Notes: generated by a model not told the origin, from the letters alone. A DNA stretch of 64,000 nt from Acetobacteroides hydrogenigenes (GCF_004340205.1 NZ_SLWB01000018.1:1-64000); one strand, 5' to 3'; shown: positions 37,237 through 45,912, numbered from the stretch's first letter. Program-made: numbers and translations.

Positions 37237-37455
37237 CCGTTAGGCTCGTGATAAAAGTAGGCTGAAAATCCGAATGTTAAAATAGAAATACTGCGGATTT
37301 TCAGCCTGTTTTTCAGTCGACCTGTAATGGTAACGTTTCCCTAGTAAGTCGACTGACAATTCTACTTATTTGTTTTTCAGTACGTCAAAGAACGTTTATG
37401 GAGATAGCTCATCGTTTACTCCTTCTCGCCGATTGGCTTTTCTTGAGATCGACGC
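37237..37455 (-). promoter_or_regulatory. CRISPR leader with two inverted repeats
   Basis: The 219 bases between the newest repeat and cas2 form the presumed leader. AGGCTGAAAATCCG (37259-37272) pairs perfectly with 37294-37307, and TCAGTCGAC (37313-37321) pairs with 37348-37356. An 11-base direct repeat TGTTTTTCAGT occurs at 37307 and 37371. The first stem could terminate the cas operon transcript or be a binding site for integration factors. No clear -7 box for the array was found. Confidence 0.65.
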
Positions 37456-37716
37456 TCAAATAAAGTTGTCGGTGCTGGCTTTTTCGCATCCAACAATCTC
37501 TTTTTCAAGCCATCGCTCGTGGCGGCTCGAAAACAGTATTAAGCTGTCGTTTTCTTTCATTATTCGATCCGCTTTTGCCTTGAGATCCTTTACCTGTAGT
37601 TCGCTGAGTTCTCCTTCAAAAACGCTATTCTGTATCCACGAGAGATATTTGCGGCAGAGCTTTAGCATCTTCCCTACCCTTTTCTCTCCAACATCGTACA
37701 CCAAAATTACATACAT
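37456..37716 (-). CDS. cas2: Cas2, adaptation endonuclease-fold subunit
   Basis: An 86-residue Cas2 starting MYVILVYDVGEKRV, the ferredoxin-like first strand with the conserved aspartate. KMLKLCRKYLSWIQNSVFEGELS is the classic Cas2 second helix/strand motif. Cas2 bridges two Cas1 dimers in the spacer-integration complex. The ATG at 37716 is preferred over one at 37743 that would overlap the cas1 stop and add nine atypical residues; the spacing from cas1 is then 17 bases. It is the last gene before the leader and array. Confidence 0.95.
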   Translation of the reverse strand: MYVILVYDVGEKRVGKMLKLCRKYLSWIQNSVFEGELSELQVKDLKAKADRIMKENDSLILFSSRHERWLEKEIVGCEKASTDNFI

Positions 37717-37733
37717 TGTATTGCATTTTAGGA

Positions 37734-38738
37734 TTACCACCAAATTTTAAACGGACGGTATTCTTCTATTTCCAAAACATGCTTGGCTAGCTTGTAGCAT
37801 TCCAGCCTAATCAGCTGCTTGTAGCTAACGCTTCGGTTTAAGGTACGGTGCTTGATGGTTTCGCTTAACCGCTTTTCCCATTCTTCTACAACTTTTTTGC
37901 GAGAGTTTGGCCTTAGTAGGCACCCGTTAAGGGTATGCTCGAAGTCTGATTTCTGCAGCTGCTTGCGGTTGAACATCGCAAAGATCAGCCTGTCGGCCAA
38001 AAGTGGCTTAAATATCTCGGCCAAATCAAGAGCTAGCGAGTAACGTCGTTCGCCGGGCTGATGCAGAAAACTGATCGTAGGATTTAGCTGGGTATGGTAT
38101 ATGGCATCTAGACATACGCTGTAGCAAAGAGTGTTTACGAACGAAATCATGGCGTTAACCTCGTTCGATGGCGGACGCTTGGCCCTATTCCCCATCTCAA
38201 ACCCATCAATAATACCATCGAAGGTGGTGTAGTAGGTCATTCTGATGTTTCCTTCTATTCCCATCAGCTCGTCAACCTCTGTTGTCGAAGCAATCTGAGC
38301 GGCATAGCCCTCAATCTGCTGAATTGCTTCATCAAAGCTACGCCCACGGGTATTGTAGTACCTAATATTCTTAAGGATGTTATGCGCAGCCCCCGAGATC
38401 AGCTGCTGCGCAATGGCCATTCTCTTTTTCTTCTTCTGGTTATGCTCGCACTGCTTTAGGAGCATTTTTCCCGATAGCAGGTAATCCTTTGGCATAAACG
38501 ATCCTGTGTAGTGCTCGTAGTAGTCGAAAAAGTGAACGCTAACCTGATTCTTACCAAGAAAGTTGTACATGGCGCTGTTGGCATCTAGGCTTCCAAAGGC
38601 AAAAAGGTTATCTACTGTCTCTATAGGAATGTACCGGGGTTGACCTTCACCCCCATCCTCATTTATTGGGGTAAACTTTAGCGTATTGTCCTTACGGCTT
38701 AGCCGTCCCGGATTAAATAGGTAGTAGGTGCGCTTCAT
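37734..38738 (-). CDS. cas1: Cas1 integrase
   Basis: A 334-residue Cas1 of the I-B type. The N-terminal beta domain opens KRTYYLFNPGRLSRKDNTLKF-like. The catalytic domain shows the glutamate in ELMGIEGNIRMTYY (near 165), the histidine in SFLHQPGERRYSL (near 230) and the aspartate in ALDLAEIFKPLLAD. It cuts and joins pre-spacers into the leader-proximal repeat. It lies between cas4 and cas2, the usual adaptation module. All three active-site residues appear intact. Confidence 0.96.
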   Translation of the reverse strand: MKRTYYLFNPGRLSRKDNTLKFTPINEDGGEGQPRYIPIETVDNLFAFGSLDANSAMYNFLGKNQVSVHFFDYYEHYTGSFMPKDYLLSGKMLLKQCEHNQKKKKRMAIAQQLISGAAHNILKNIRYYNTRGRSFDEAIQQIEGYAAQIASTTEVDELMGIEGNIRMTYYTTFDGIIDGFEMGNRAKRPPSNEVNAMISFVNTLCYSVCLDAIYHTQLNPTISFLHQPGERRYSLALDLAEIFKPLLADRLIFAMFNRKQLQKSDFEHTLNGCLLRPNSRKKVVEEWEKRLSETIKHRTLNRSVSYKQLIRLECYKLAKHVLEIEEYRPFKIWW

Positions 38739-38750
38739 AGTTCGGTTGGT

Positions 38751-39260
38751 TTACTCTTCTTCTGTGGCATAGCAAAACTCGTAGTACGAGCACTTGCTGC
38801 AAAGCTTTCGGTTGATCTTTGGCGGACAGGCATCGTTGGATATTATCGTCTCTATCTCGGTCACTATATTTTCCAGCTGCTGCCGGTCATTATCGCTAAG
38901 CATTACATGCTCACGATGCCGCATGGTGGGGTATTCGATGATTCCCGTAACGCCGTCTACCCCCTCCCTCTCCAAAAGCCAGATGTAGTACTTTACCTGC
39001 CAGATATGGGCATCCTCCATCGAATCGGACTTCTTTATCTCGTGGATCACCTTTCCCCGAGCATCAAAGAAGTCTATCTTACTGCCGCCAACGCTAACCT
39101 CCTCGTAGCGTTCCGAACGGTCGGGGTAGCTCGTCTCGTGGATCAGCTTGCCCTCGCCAACGGTATCGGAGGTGTGCTCCATGTTGATGCCGTTGGCAAA
39201 TAGCCAAAGCTTACGCTTGCAAACAAAGTAGTAGTTAATATGGGTAGCAATAATGTTCAT
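38751..39260 (-). CDS. cas4: Cas4 nuclease
   Basis: A 169-residue RecB-like Cas4 that trims pre-spacers and helps select the PAM. Four cysteines for an Fe-S cluster are present: C14 (YYFVCKRKLW) and the C-terminal CSKCSYYEFC. The nuclease motifs KIDFFDARG, HEIKKSD and HIWQVKYYIW carry the expected D, E-x-K and Q-x-x-x-Y residues. Its ATG overlaps the TGA of the transposase gene by four bases (ATGA), so its translation may be coupled to that gene. cas1 follows 12 bases later. Confidence 0.95.
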   Translation of the reverse strand: MNIIATHINYYFVCKRKLWLFANGINMEHTSDTVGEGKLIHETSYPDRSERYEEVSVGGSKIDFFDARGKVIHEIKKSDSMEDAHIWQVKYYIWLLEREGVDGVTGIIEYPTMRHREHVMLSDNDRQQLENIVTEIETIISNDACPPKINRKLCSKCSYYEFCYATEEE

Positions 39261-39883
39261 ACGTTAAGCGGTTGCATCTCTAGCCAACTTTCGATTGCTT
39301 CAATCTCAAATTTACGGTTGTGCATAAATATAAAATTTGCTTCGTTACCGAACCAACCCACCAGCTGATCTCGTTTTAGCTTAGTTGGTTTTTCAGAAAC
39401 ACACGACAGGTAGCTGCTCCACGGGTATTCAACCGGATGGCTGCAAAATCCATGATGAACAGGATTGTTATGAATGTAAAGCGTCACCTGTTTCAGGTAG
39501 TTATCATCATCTATTAAGCGCCGTTTAAACGGCCGTTCGAATAGCGCACCGCGATGACCAAATCGGGTGTTAAACGCTTTGGTATAGGCGTTGAATAGGT
39601 TGGAGAAATGCTGATGAGGTGGTTTTGAGTTTCTTCGATCTTCAAGACCTGACAGGTTTTGAAAACCTGTCAGGTCTGAAAAATCCAAAATCTTTACCAG
39701 CAGGTGGAAATGGTTAGGCATTAGTACCCATGCATACGTATCGGCAACAGGCGAGATATATTCGTTATACTTGCGAAGAAAGTATTCGTAGTTATCGGGC
39801 TCACGAAATAGATCGCGGTTTCCCACACCATGGTTGTAGATATGGTACAGCTTTCCGGATTCTAATGGCTCATAGTGCTGCAT
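39257..39883 (-). CDS. REP-associated tyrosine transposase (RAYT, Y1 family) inside the cas operon
   Basis: A 208-residue Y1-type (IS200-like) transposase. HFHLLV is the HUH metal motif, NAYTKAFN holds the nucleophilic tyrosine region, and HRGALFERPFKRRLIDDDNYL plus YIHNNPVHHGF and YPWSSY are family hallmarks, so it looks intact. It sits between cas7 and cas4 on the same strand and shares an ATGA overlap with cas4. A perfect REP-like palindrome lies within its own coding sequence (39645-39677) and adds DLTGFQNLSGLED in frame between the HUH and tyrosine regions. Related palindromes lie just upstream and between cas5 and cas6. RAYTs spread REP elements; a role in CRISPR function is only conjecture. 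Confidence 0.93.
   Translation of the reverse strand: MQHYEPLESGKLYHIYNHGVGNRDLFREPDNYEYFLRKYNEYISPVADTYAWVLMPNHFHLLVKILDFSDLTGFQNLSGLEDRRNSKPPHQHFSNLFNAYTKAFNTRFGHRGALFERPFKRRLIDDDNYLKQVTLYIHNNPVHHGFCSHPVEYPWSSYLSCVSEKPTKLKRDQLVGWFGNEANFIFMHNRKFEIEAIESWLEMQPLNV
39645..39677. repeat. REP-like palindrome A, within the RAYT gene
   Basis: AGACCTGACAGGTTTT (39645-39660) is a perfect inverted copy of 39662-39677 with a single-base loop. It is in frame within the transposase gene. Confidence 0.9.
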
Positions 39884-39919
39884 AGGCTATGTGTCATGCT
39901 TTAGAATACCTTTTATGGT

Positions 39920-39952
39920 ACACCTGAGAGGTTTTAAAAACCTGTCAGGTGT
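39920..39952. repeat. REP-like palindrome B, between cas7 and the RAYT gene
   Basis: ACACCTGAGAGGTTTT (39920-39935) faces AAAACCTGTCAGGTGT (39937-39952) with one mismatch. The core ACCTGACAGGTTTT family is shared with the other two palindromes. Confidence 0.88.
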
Positions 39953-39959
39953 AGATATT

Positions 39960-41021
39960 TTATGCTTTCATTAGCTGGTTTTCGTAGTCGAAGGCCATCA
40001 TTATGTCTATCAGCTTTTGCTTGGCACGATCTAGTGCATCGTATGTTTCTGATTTTGTTCTGATGTAGCCTCCTGCAGCAAGTGAAACATAGGTAGAAAC
40101 CCCGTCCAACTCTTCTTCAACGATTGGATAAGCTTTGTTGTCCTCTTCGTCCGAGAGTTTCGCACGTATACTAGCGGCAATTTTGTTAGCGTTATCGCTG
40201 ATGCTAACGGCCAACGTTTCCATTAAACTGAAGGTACGTGCCTGATTTGAGGTAATGCTCCATTCTATAATTGCCTCTGCTAAAGCAGGGATCAGCATTT
40301 CACGAACAGCAAGGGGTGCAACCAAGCATGGACCAAATACATTAGTAGACTCAACCCAACCATCTTTTCTCAAACGAGATTCTGTTTCAGAAGAGATTTC
40401 GGGCTCAAACGAATTTAAGGTTACAGAAAACAAACGACGTAAGTCAATAGCAATGTCTTGAACGAACAAACCTCCGGCACGTCGGTTGTCTGGAATCCAT
40501 TTGCGGCTCAGGCTTCGATCTTTTCCTGCTAGCAAAGCTTCAATTTGCGCTGTTGTTAGGGCTTCACCCTTTTCATTTCGAACAACCACCTGATTATTGG
40601 GACGATCGCTACGATCAAAGGAGATATTTTCATTATCAACGCCAGCCAAAAGAGGATGCAATCCGCGCATAGCCGAAATTGAAAGGGGACTTCTACGTTT
40701 GACTGTTTTTTCATTTCCTCCTTTTGAGGCCTTCATCCAGCCTCCAAATAGCTGATCGGGATATGCTGGATCACATGTCGCAAAAACCTCTCCTTCCTTC
40801 AGTTCATCTTTGCTATTCACATCGAACAGAAAAGTTGTTGGAGCAGGCTGCTCGTTAATCACATTGCTCAGTTTATCAAAAACTGACCGCTTAATCTGCT
40901 GACCACTCGAATAGGGAATACGACGATTGAACAGTGAGTCGTAGTAGTACTTTTGTCCGTCTTGAACACAAAAAACGGTATGTTCTGCTCTTTTGAGCGT
41001 TCTGATATAAACAGTTCTCAT
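39960..41021 (-). CDS. cas7: Cas7-family Cascade backbone subunit (DevR-like, divergent)
   Basis: A 353-residue protein in the Cas7 position, predicted to coat the crRNA. Supporting features are SPLSISAMRGLHPLLAG followed by DRSDRPNNQVVVRNEKGE, which fits the central Cas7 thumb region, and SITSNQARTFSLMETLAVSI, like the SxxAR-containing helix of DevR/Cst2 proteins. The N-terminal TVYIRTLKRAEHTVF is a plausible RRM-like first strand. It follows the large-subunit gene and precedes the transposase. The identification rests on context plus weak motifs, and the subtype cannot be named from sequence alone. Confidence 0.72.
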   Translation of the reverse strand: MRTVYIRTLKRAEHTVFCVQDGQKYYYDSLFNRRIPYSSGQQIKRSVFDKLSNVINEQPAPTTFLFDVNSKDELKEGEVFATCDPAYPDQLFGGWMKASKGGNEKTVKRRSPLSISAMRGLHPLLAGVDNENISFDRSDRPNNQVVVRNEKGEALTTAQIEALLAGKDRSLSRKWIPDNRRAGGLFVQDIAIDLRRLFSVTLNSFEPEISSETESRLRKDGWVESTNVFGPCLVAPLAVREMLIPALAEAIIEWSITSNQARTFSLMETLAVSISDNANKIAASIRAKLSDEEDNKAYPIVEEELDGVSTYVSLAAGGYIRTKSETYDALDRAKQKLIDIMMAFDYENQLMKA

Positions 41022-41038
41022 GGTATTTATTTTTTGGT

Positions 41039-42433
41039 TTATGATTTACTTTCCAGATATGCGTAATCAAACTTTAGCAATACAACGAAGTAGCCAAACT
41101 CTTCGGTAGTCATCAAATGAACTTTATCTCGCAAAATTTTGAAAGTCTCCAACAGCTTGGGATCAACATCCTTTACTAATGTTGCCAAACCATCTAAAAA
41201 CTGTTTTTTTGTTTTTGCCTGAAGCAGCTCGTTTTCTAACAAGTTAGCCCGATCTCGTTTTTTTGCATCTGCTCTATACTCTTTCAGAGCTTTTGCCACC
41301 TCCTCGGAATAATGGAGATCTTCCTGTTTGTTTTTTGTAATCATCGCTATTAACCAGGTTTTATAAGTTCGAAATGAAATGATATTCTCGTAATCTTTTT
41401 TATTCGCCTTTTTCTTGCGCTCTTCGAATGCTTCGGGCGTTTCCCCATTTTTGGCAGCTACAGCGGTCGCCGTAAAGTTGGGCATCTTTGCCTTGTCAAA
41501 GTACTCGCGTAACCCCTGTGGCTCCAAAGCCTGCAATCCAATAGCCCCAAACTCGCAGGCCCTCTTTATGTGAATTCCAAACATGCCTTCGTAATCCTTC
41601 TTTTGGGTAAGTGCATCGTTTTCTCCAAACAAGATTTTGTATATGCTTAAAATGGATCGTCCCTGATGAAATCGAAAAGGGATGAACCCCATCGTTTTAT
41701 TCGTTTGACCTAAGCTATATATATAGGCAGTTACCGTTTCTTCGGCTAACTTTTCAGAAAGGTTGAAGTAGAATCTTGCCCAGAAAATGGTGCTTACCTC
41801 GATCAACTTTTCGTCCTGAAAGAAGATGTCGTAATTCGACAGGTATCCAAAATCTGGATTTTCTTCATAATCCATACTAAAGGCAAAGTTGAGCCATTGT
41901 CCGTTCCATGTATTAATTTGATTGCCTCTTAGTCGGTCAAGTGTTGGCTCATTTAGTAAACGGCGGTAGACTTTCCATCCTTCATAGAGAGTAAGGAGGA
42001 TTTGTGCATGGTCAAAAAATATGGAATAGCCTCCAGCTACACCAACACCTAAACCGCCTCCAATCCATGATAGATAAACCTCCTCTGCTTCATATTTTAT
42101 CCCTAAATCCGTAACCAATCCTGATGTTGTTGCAAACTCCTTTTCCTCAGATGCGGGAAATCCAATCGCAATACTGGCATCGCGCAAACCTGCATCAATT
42201 TTTGCATGCAAATCATTTAACTTCTCTATTCGTTCGTCGTGTGTTAAAAATTCTGGTTTCTGTCCTTTCTTCATCTGTACAAAAGGCGAGTTGGTAACCC
42301 ACTGCATATACTTTGGATGATCGAAAAACAGCGAGAAATACTCCTTTTCAAAAAACTCTTTGGCAGAGTATTCTTTCTGATATTTATCATTCCAGGCGTT
42401 CAGAAATGTTCGCCCGACGGTTGCTGCAATCAT
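41039..42433 (-). CDS. cas8: Cas8-like Cascade large subunit (divergent)
   Basis: A 464-residue protein placed between cas3 and cas7, where type I loci carry the large subunit that reads the PAM. It is mostly helical, with WLNFAFSMDYEENPDFGYL, GFIPFRFHQGRSILSIYKIL and a lysine-rich segment (ERKKKANKKDYENIISFRTY) that may bind nucleic acid. A C-terminal helical bundle could act as the small-subunit (Cas11) domain. It lacks CXXC pairs expected of Cst1. I recognise no specific Cas8 family, so the name is by position. The cas3 stop lies two bases upstream. Confidence 0.62.
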   Translation of the reverse strand: MIAATVGRTFLNAWNDKYQKEYSAKEFFEKEYFSLFFDHPKYMQWVTNSPFVQMKKGQKPEFLTHDERIEKLNDLHAKIDAGLRDASIAIGFPASEEKEFATTSGLVTDLGIKYEAEEVYLSWIGGGLGVGVAGGYSIFFDHAQILLTLYEGWKVYRRLLNEPTLDRLRGNQINTWNGQWLNFAFSMDYEENPDFGYLSNYDIFFQDEKLIEVSTIFWARFYFNLSEKLAEETVTAYIYSLGQTNKTMGFIPFRFHQGRSILSIYKILFGENDALTQKKDYEGMFGIHIKRACEFGAIGLQALEPQGLREYFDKAKMPNFTATAVAAKNGETPEAFEERKKKANKKDYENIISFRTYKTWLIAMITKNKQEDLHYSEEVAKALKEYRADAKKRDRANLLENELLQAKTKKQFLDGLATLVKDVDPKLLETFKILRDKVHLMTTEEFGYFVVLLKFDYAYLESKS

Positions 42434-42435
42434 AG

Positions 42436-44604
42436 CTATAGCATTTGATAGGTTATATCTGATTTAGCGGTTTTCAACGTATCCATATTTAGCCCTTCTT
42501 CGTCCGAATAGGCAGAGTCGGGTACTATAAATGGTTTACTTCCTTCCCGCATTTGGTTGAAACGATGTACCGACCAGTATCGAACTGGAATTTCCATTTG
42601 CATCCGCTCCTCGAAGTTGGCTGTATGGTAGCGCTGTTCATCGGCCTCCACAATGCAGGTTACGCTGTCAATTTCTAATCGTTCGAGCAGGAACGATTTA
42701 GGCCTATGGGTCAGACGATTGATGGTCCACTCTCCCGTCCTCTTAAAAATGGCATGCTCTTCAATCTCGGGCATATCAACAACTGGAAACACATTGTCAA
42801 TCATCTGCTGAATGTTGCGCTCATGAAGAACATCTCCGTCAGGCAGCTGCTCAAAGCTCTTTCGGAGTATTTCCAACTCGTAAGGCTTGGCTTCATCGAT
42901 GGTTTCGGGCGGAACAACGACATACACCGGCTTATATTTGCCAATTGACTGCTCGGTTCTACTACGATTTATTCGACCAAAGCGCTGAATCAATGCATCA
43001 AGCGGAGCGCATTCAGTAACCATTAAATCGAAGCTGATATCCAAACTTACTTCAACCACCTGTGTTGAAATCACGATGCAGGCTTTGGTAGAAGTATTGA
43101 ATTGCCCTGTTGGATTCCCATACTTATCTTTTCCTATAAGCTGCTTTTCCTTCTGCTCTCGTACCCCTCGTTTAAAGCGGCTATGCAAAAGCATGACCGG
43201 TGTATGAGGATGCAGCTGCCTGACGGTATCAAAAACCTGCTGTGCCGACTGTACTCGGTTGCAAACAAGCAGCACCTTTTTGTCCTCATCAATTGCCCTA
43301 CTGATTAAAGGTAAGGCTGACACCCATGAATCAATTTTATGAACCATATGCCTGTCAAATTGATCCAGCTCTTCATCGTCAAGCTGCACTTCAAATACAT
43401 TTTCTTTTCCCAGCAGCTCCAAAATCTGATTGTATAGAAAAGTAGGCATGGTGGCTGTCCCAATATGAATGCGGCAGCCCAAATCTTTCAGTACATGAAC
43501 GATTTTGAGAACAATAGCTCGGGTGATATCAGTGTAGGTATGTATTTCATCCAAAATAACATCACAACCTTTGATGTCAATCAAAGTTGCTTCGTATCCA
43601 TTGGTCCCGAAAATGATTCCGGCAATTTGATGCGGTGTTAATATCTTAATGGAGGAGCCGACATGGCTCTGTATAATTTTTTCTTCAATTGCCTTTCCTT
43701 TGACTGCGATGGAAGATGCTGAATGCAGCAGCCGAATATCGAGCTCCGGATTATCACTTGCCAAATCAGCTGAAACCCGATGAAACATCGCATTGATGGA
43801 AGCCTGAAATGGAAGCGTATAAAAGACTCTTCCAGCACATCGTCGGAAAAGGAAATCGGTTTTTCCTGCCCCCGTGCAGGCTACCACAATGGTATGCGAC
43901 TTCACCGAATCTGCCGATTTTAACGAAAGCGGATAAAACGGATGCGTCCGGTTGAAGAATTTCAGGTTGGGCTTTTGAAACAGACGTTTGGAACAAGCCT
44001 CTGATCTGTCAATTAATGCCGAAGCAAAATGATCGGCAGCCTGCAACAACCCGCGATTGCTGGAATATCCCTTCTGCTTAAATGCCTTTCGACAGTAGTC
44101 ATATACCCGAAAAAAGGTCACTTCTGCTTCTGTTTTTACAATTGGTCGTACAACAATCCCTAATTTGGAAAGGATATCCAACGCTTTGGGAGCCCAGCTG
44201 CTCCAATCCCCAGCATGAAACTCAAATATCTCATCAGGCTCGCGCTCCTCCGTCAAATCGAGCAATCCCTTTTCTCGCGCATCTTTTCGAATGGACTTAT
44301 GATGGGCTATCACCATGTCTATAAGGTCTGGCTGCATATGATCGGGGAACAACGAAAGAAACAGGCAAGAGCTAATTTCATGGCGAAATGTTAAATCTCC
44401 AGTACGGGACTCTTCATCCAACCTTCGTTGAAATTCGGGATGAGCCTTCCCAATATCATGCAGAATGGCACCATAGCGAGCCAAAATAGGGTCGGCCCCC
44501 ACACCAGTCGCAACCTTCTCTGCAACAACGGCAACCTGCTGCAGATGGGTTACTAACGGGGTAAAGTCGGGCTTCCCTTTTGCTCTAATTTCAGGACAGA
44601 TCAT
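42436..44604 (-). CDS. cas3: Cas3 HD nuclease-helicase
   Basis: A 722-residue Cas3. The N-terminal HD nuclease has H20 (PLVTHLQQV), the HD pair in AILHDIGKAHPEF (H49, D50) and RHEIS, then IAHHKSIRKD. The helicase part has Walker A VACTGAGKTDFLF, Walker B VILDEIHTYTD, SAT-like GTATMPTF, and motif V/VI in STQVVEVSLDISFDL and LIQRFGRINRSR. It is recruited to R-loops by Cascade, unwinds target DNA and shreds it. Its start overlaps the cas5 stop (ATGA), so the two are coupled. All catalytic motifs look intact. Confidence 0.95.
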   Translation of the reverse strand: MICPEIRAKGKPDFTPLVTHLQQVAVVAEKVATGVGADPILARYGAILHDIGKAHPEFQRRLDEESRTGDLTFRHEISSCLFLSLFPDHMQPDLIDMVIAHHKSIRKDAREKGLLDLTEEREPDEIFEFHAGDWSSWAPKALDILSKLGIVVRPIVKTEAEVTFFRVYDYCRKAFKQKGYSSNRGLLQAADHFASALIDRSEACSKRLFQKPNLKFFNRTHPFYPLSLKSADSVKSHTIVVACTGAGKTDFLFRRCAGRVFYTLPFQASINAMFHRVSADLASDNPELDIRLLHSASSIAVKGKAIEEKIIQSHVGSSIKILTPHQIAGIIFGTNGYEATLIDIKGCDVILDEIHTYTDITRAIVLKIVHVLKDLGCRIHIGTATMPTFLYNQILELLGKENVFEVQLDDEELDQFDRHMVHKIDSWVSALPLISRAIDEDKKVLLVCNRVQSAQQVFDTVRQLHPHTPVMLLHSRFKRGVREQKEKQLIGKDKYGNPTGQFNTSTKACIVISTQVVEVSLDISFDLMVTECAPLDALIQRFGRINRSRTEQSIGKYKPVYVVVPPETIDEAKPYELEILRKSFEQLPDGDVLHERNIQQMIDNVFPVVDMPEIEEHAIFKRTGEWTINRLTHRPKSFLLERLEIDSVTCIVEADEQRYHTANFEERMQMEIPVRYWSVHRFNQMREGSKPFIVPDSAYSDEEGLNMDTLKTAKSDITYQML

Positions 44605-45197
44605 TTGAATTCGTTTTTAACGGGGTTGCCGACAATCTTAAGCCAACCATACATGGGCTTATTTCCATCCATGCGGTTGTAACCGACCAAAAAGGATTGC
44701 TCACATTTCTCTGCAATTAGCTCAAACCCATAAAAGAGCTCCTCGTTGAGGTCAAATTCTTCCTCCGAAACTTTGATGATTCCATCTTGCGGATATAGAA
44801 TATCTTCGTTGCGGGCTAAGCAGATGTGCTGCTTTGCTGCTTCTTCTGCATCCTCCATCGTTTCAAAAGCAAGAAACAGGATGGGGTTTACCATAACACC
44901 TCGCATCAAAATCGCGTATGGTCGTTCGTAAGTTCGATTACGGGCAGTCCCTTTTGCATTCCATCCGCGCGGCTGTGTTTGCTCCTGCTGCTGCGATATT
45001 TGCTGATAAGTTAGCCGATGCCGCTTAATCTTATATATCCCAAAATCGGCAGCAAGTAGTTCTGGAAACAGCTTTCGCTCTATCCCTGCAATCATAGAAG
45101 GCGTCAAAAACTGCTGGCTATATGTTTCGCTATCCCTTACTGCCGTCCAAGGCTTAATAAAACCAAACGGTCCAGAATATTTTACGACGTATAACAT
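44601..45197 (-). CDS. cas5: Cas5-like Cascade subunit (divergent)
   Basis: A 198-residue protein consistent with Cas5, which caps the crRNA 5' handle. The N-terminus VVKYSGPFGFIKPWTAVRDSE, followed by QQFLTPSMIAGIERKLFPEL, resembles the Cas5 pattern of a first RRM strand and a P-T/S-S-x-x-G segment leading into a helix. A glutamine-rich stretch (TYQQISQQQEQTQPRGW) follows. It overlaps cas3 and follows cas6, with a REP-like palindrome in the gap. The assignment is moderate, based on position, length and N-terminus. Confidence 0.7.
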   Translation of the reverse strand: MLYVVKYSGPFGFIKPWTAVRDSETYSQQFLTPSMIAGIERKLFPELLAADFGIYKIKRHRLTYQQISQQQEQTQPRGWNAKGTARNRTYERPYAILMRGVMVNPILFLAFETMEDAEEAAKQHICLARNEDILYPQDGIIKVSEEEFDLNEELFYGFELIAEKCEQSFLVGYNRMDGNKPMYGWLKIVGNPVKNEFK

Positions 45198-45214
45198 GCT
45201 TCTTCATTGTCTTT

Positions 45215-45247
45215 AAACCTGACAGGTTATAAAAACCAGTCAGGTTT
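45215..45247. repeat. REP-like palindrome C, between cas6 and cas5
   Basis: AAACCTGACAGGTT (45215-45228) faces AACCAGTCAGGTTT (45234-45247) with one mismatch and a five-base loop. Same family as the two palindromes near the transposase gene. Confidence 0.85.
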
Positions 45248-45252
45248 GGTTA

Positions 45253-45912
45253 CTACTTTATTGCACCAAACCCTATTCCTGTGGAGTTACCAAGGCCAAC
45301 CAACCATGCAAAAACCTTGGTTTCAGGTTTAGCAATGATTTTAATTGGACATAAGTTGGCTCGGTTGTCTATTCCCTTATATCGCACAAGCTTTGTTGTA
45401 GCCTTTGCATAATCTGTATCGAAACCTATCTTTAGCGTGTCATCTTCTAAACCTGCCACTTCCATTTTATGCCTTAATGTTTCTTCCAGACATGAGTTAG
45501 CCTCCATATCACTATAGATTAAATGCTTGACTTTCCCATCAACCTGTCTTTTGATCAGAATTGGGCTTGCGGCAAAGAAGCATTCTCCATACATTTCTGC
45601 GGGGGTCTCCTCAATCATAACCTCCACTACAGACATTCCCCAATTTATATAAGGCTGATCAAGAATAGTTTTAATCGTTTTTCGTGCGTATTCATCATCA
45701 AAGAAGCTTATAAAAAAGCTAGCCCCATTTTTAAATTCAAGACCATTATCTTTTCTTTTACCCCCCCTTAACCATGAGAAAGAGTAAAGAGAAAGCGTTC
45801 CATGAAGGTTATTGTTTTCACCCAACCATTTATGAACAGTACCAACAATTACGGGTAAATGATCGAATGGTACAATTGATGTACTAGGTGATGTTTTGAT
45901 GTGTAATCTCAT
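45253..45912 (-). CDS. cas6: Cas6 crRNA-processing endoribonuclease
   Basis: A 219-residue Cas6. The C-terminal glycine-rich loop GLGNSTGIGFGAIK is the family hallmark. HLPVIVGTVHKWLG near the N-terminus includes a candidate catalytic histidine. It should cut the array transcript eight bases before each spacer, leaving the ATTGAAAT handle seen in the repeat. It follows the WYL regulator by 40 bases and starts the effector genes. Confidence 0.93.
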   Translation of the reverse strand: MRLHIKTSPSTSIVPFDHLPVIVGTVHKWLGENNNLHGTLSLYSFSWLRGGKRKDNGLEFKNGASFFISFFDDEYARKTIKTILDQPYINWGMSVVEVMIEETPAEMYGECFFAASPILIKRQVDGKVKHLIYSDMEANSCLEETLRHKMEVAGLEDDTLKIGFDTDYAKATTKLVRYKGIDNRANLCPIKIIAKPETKVFAWLVGLGNSTGIGFGAIK

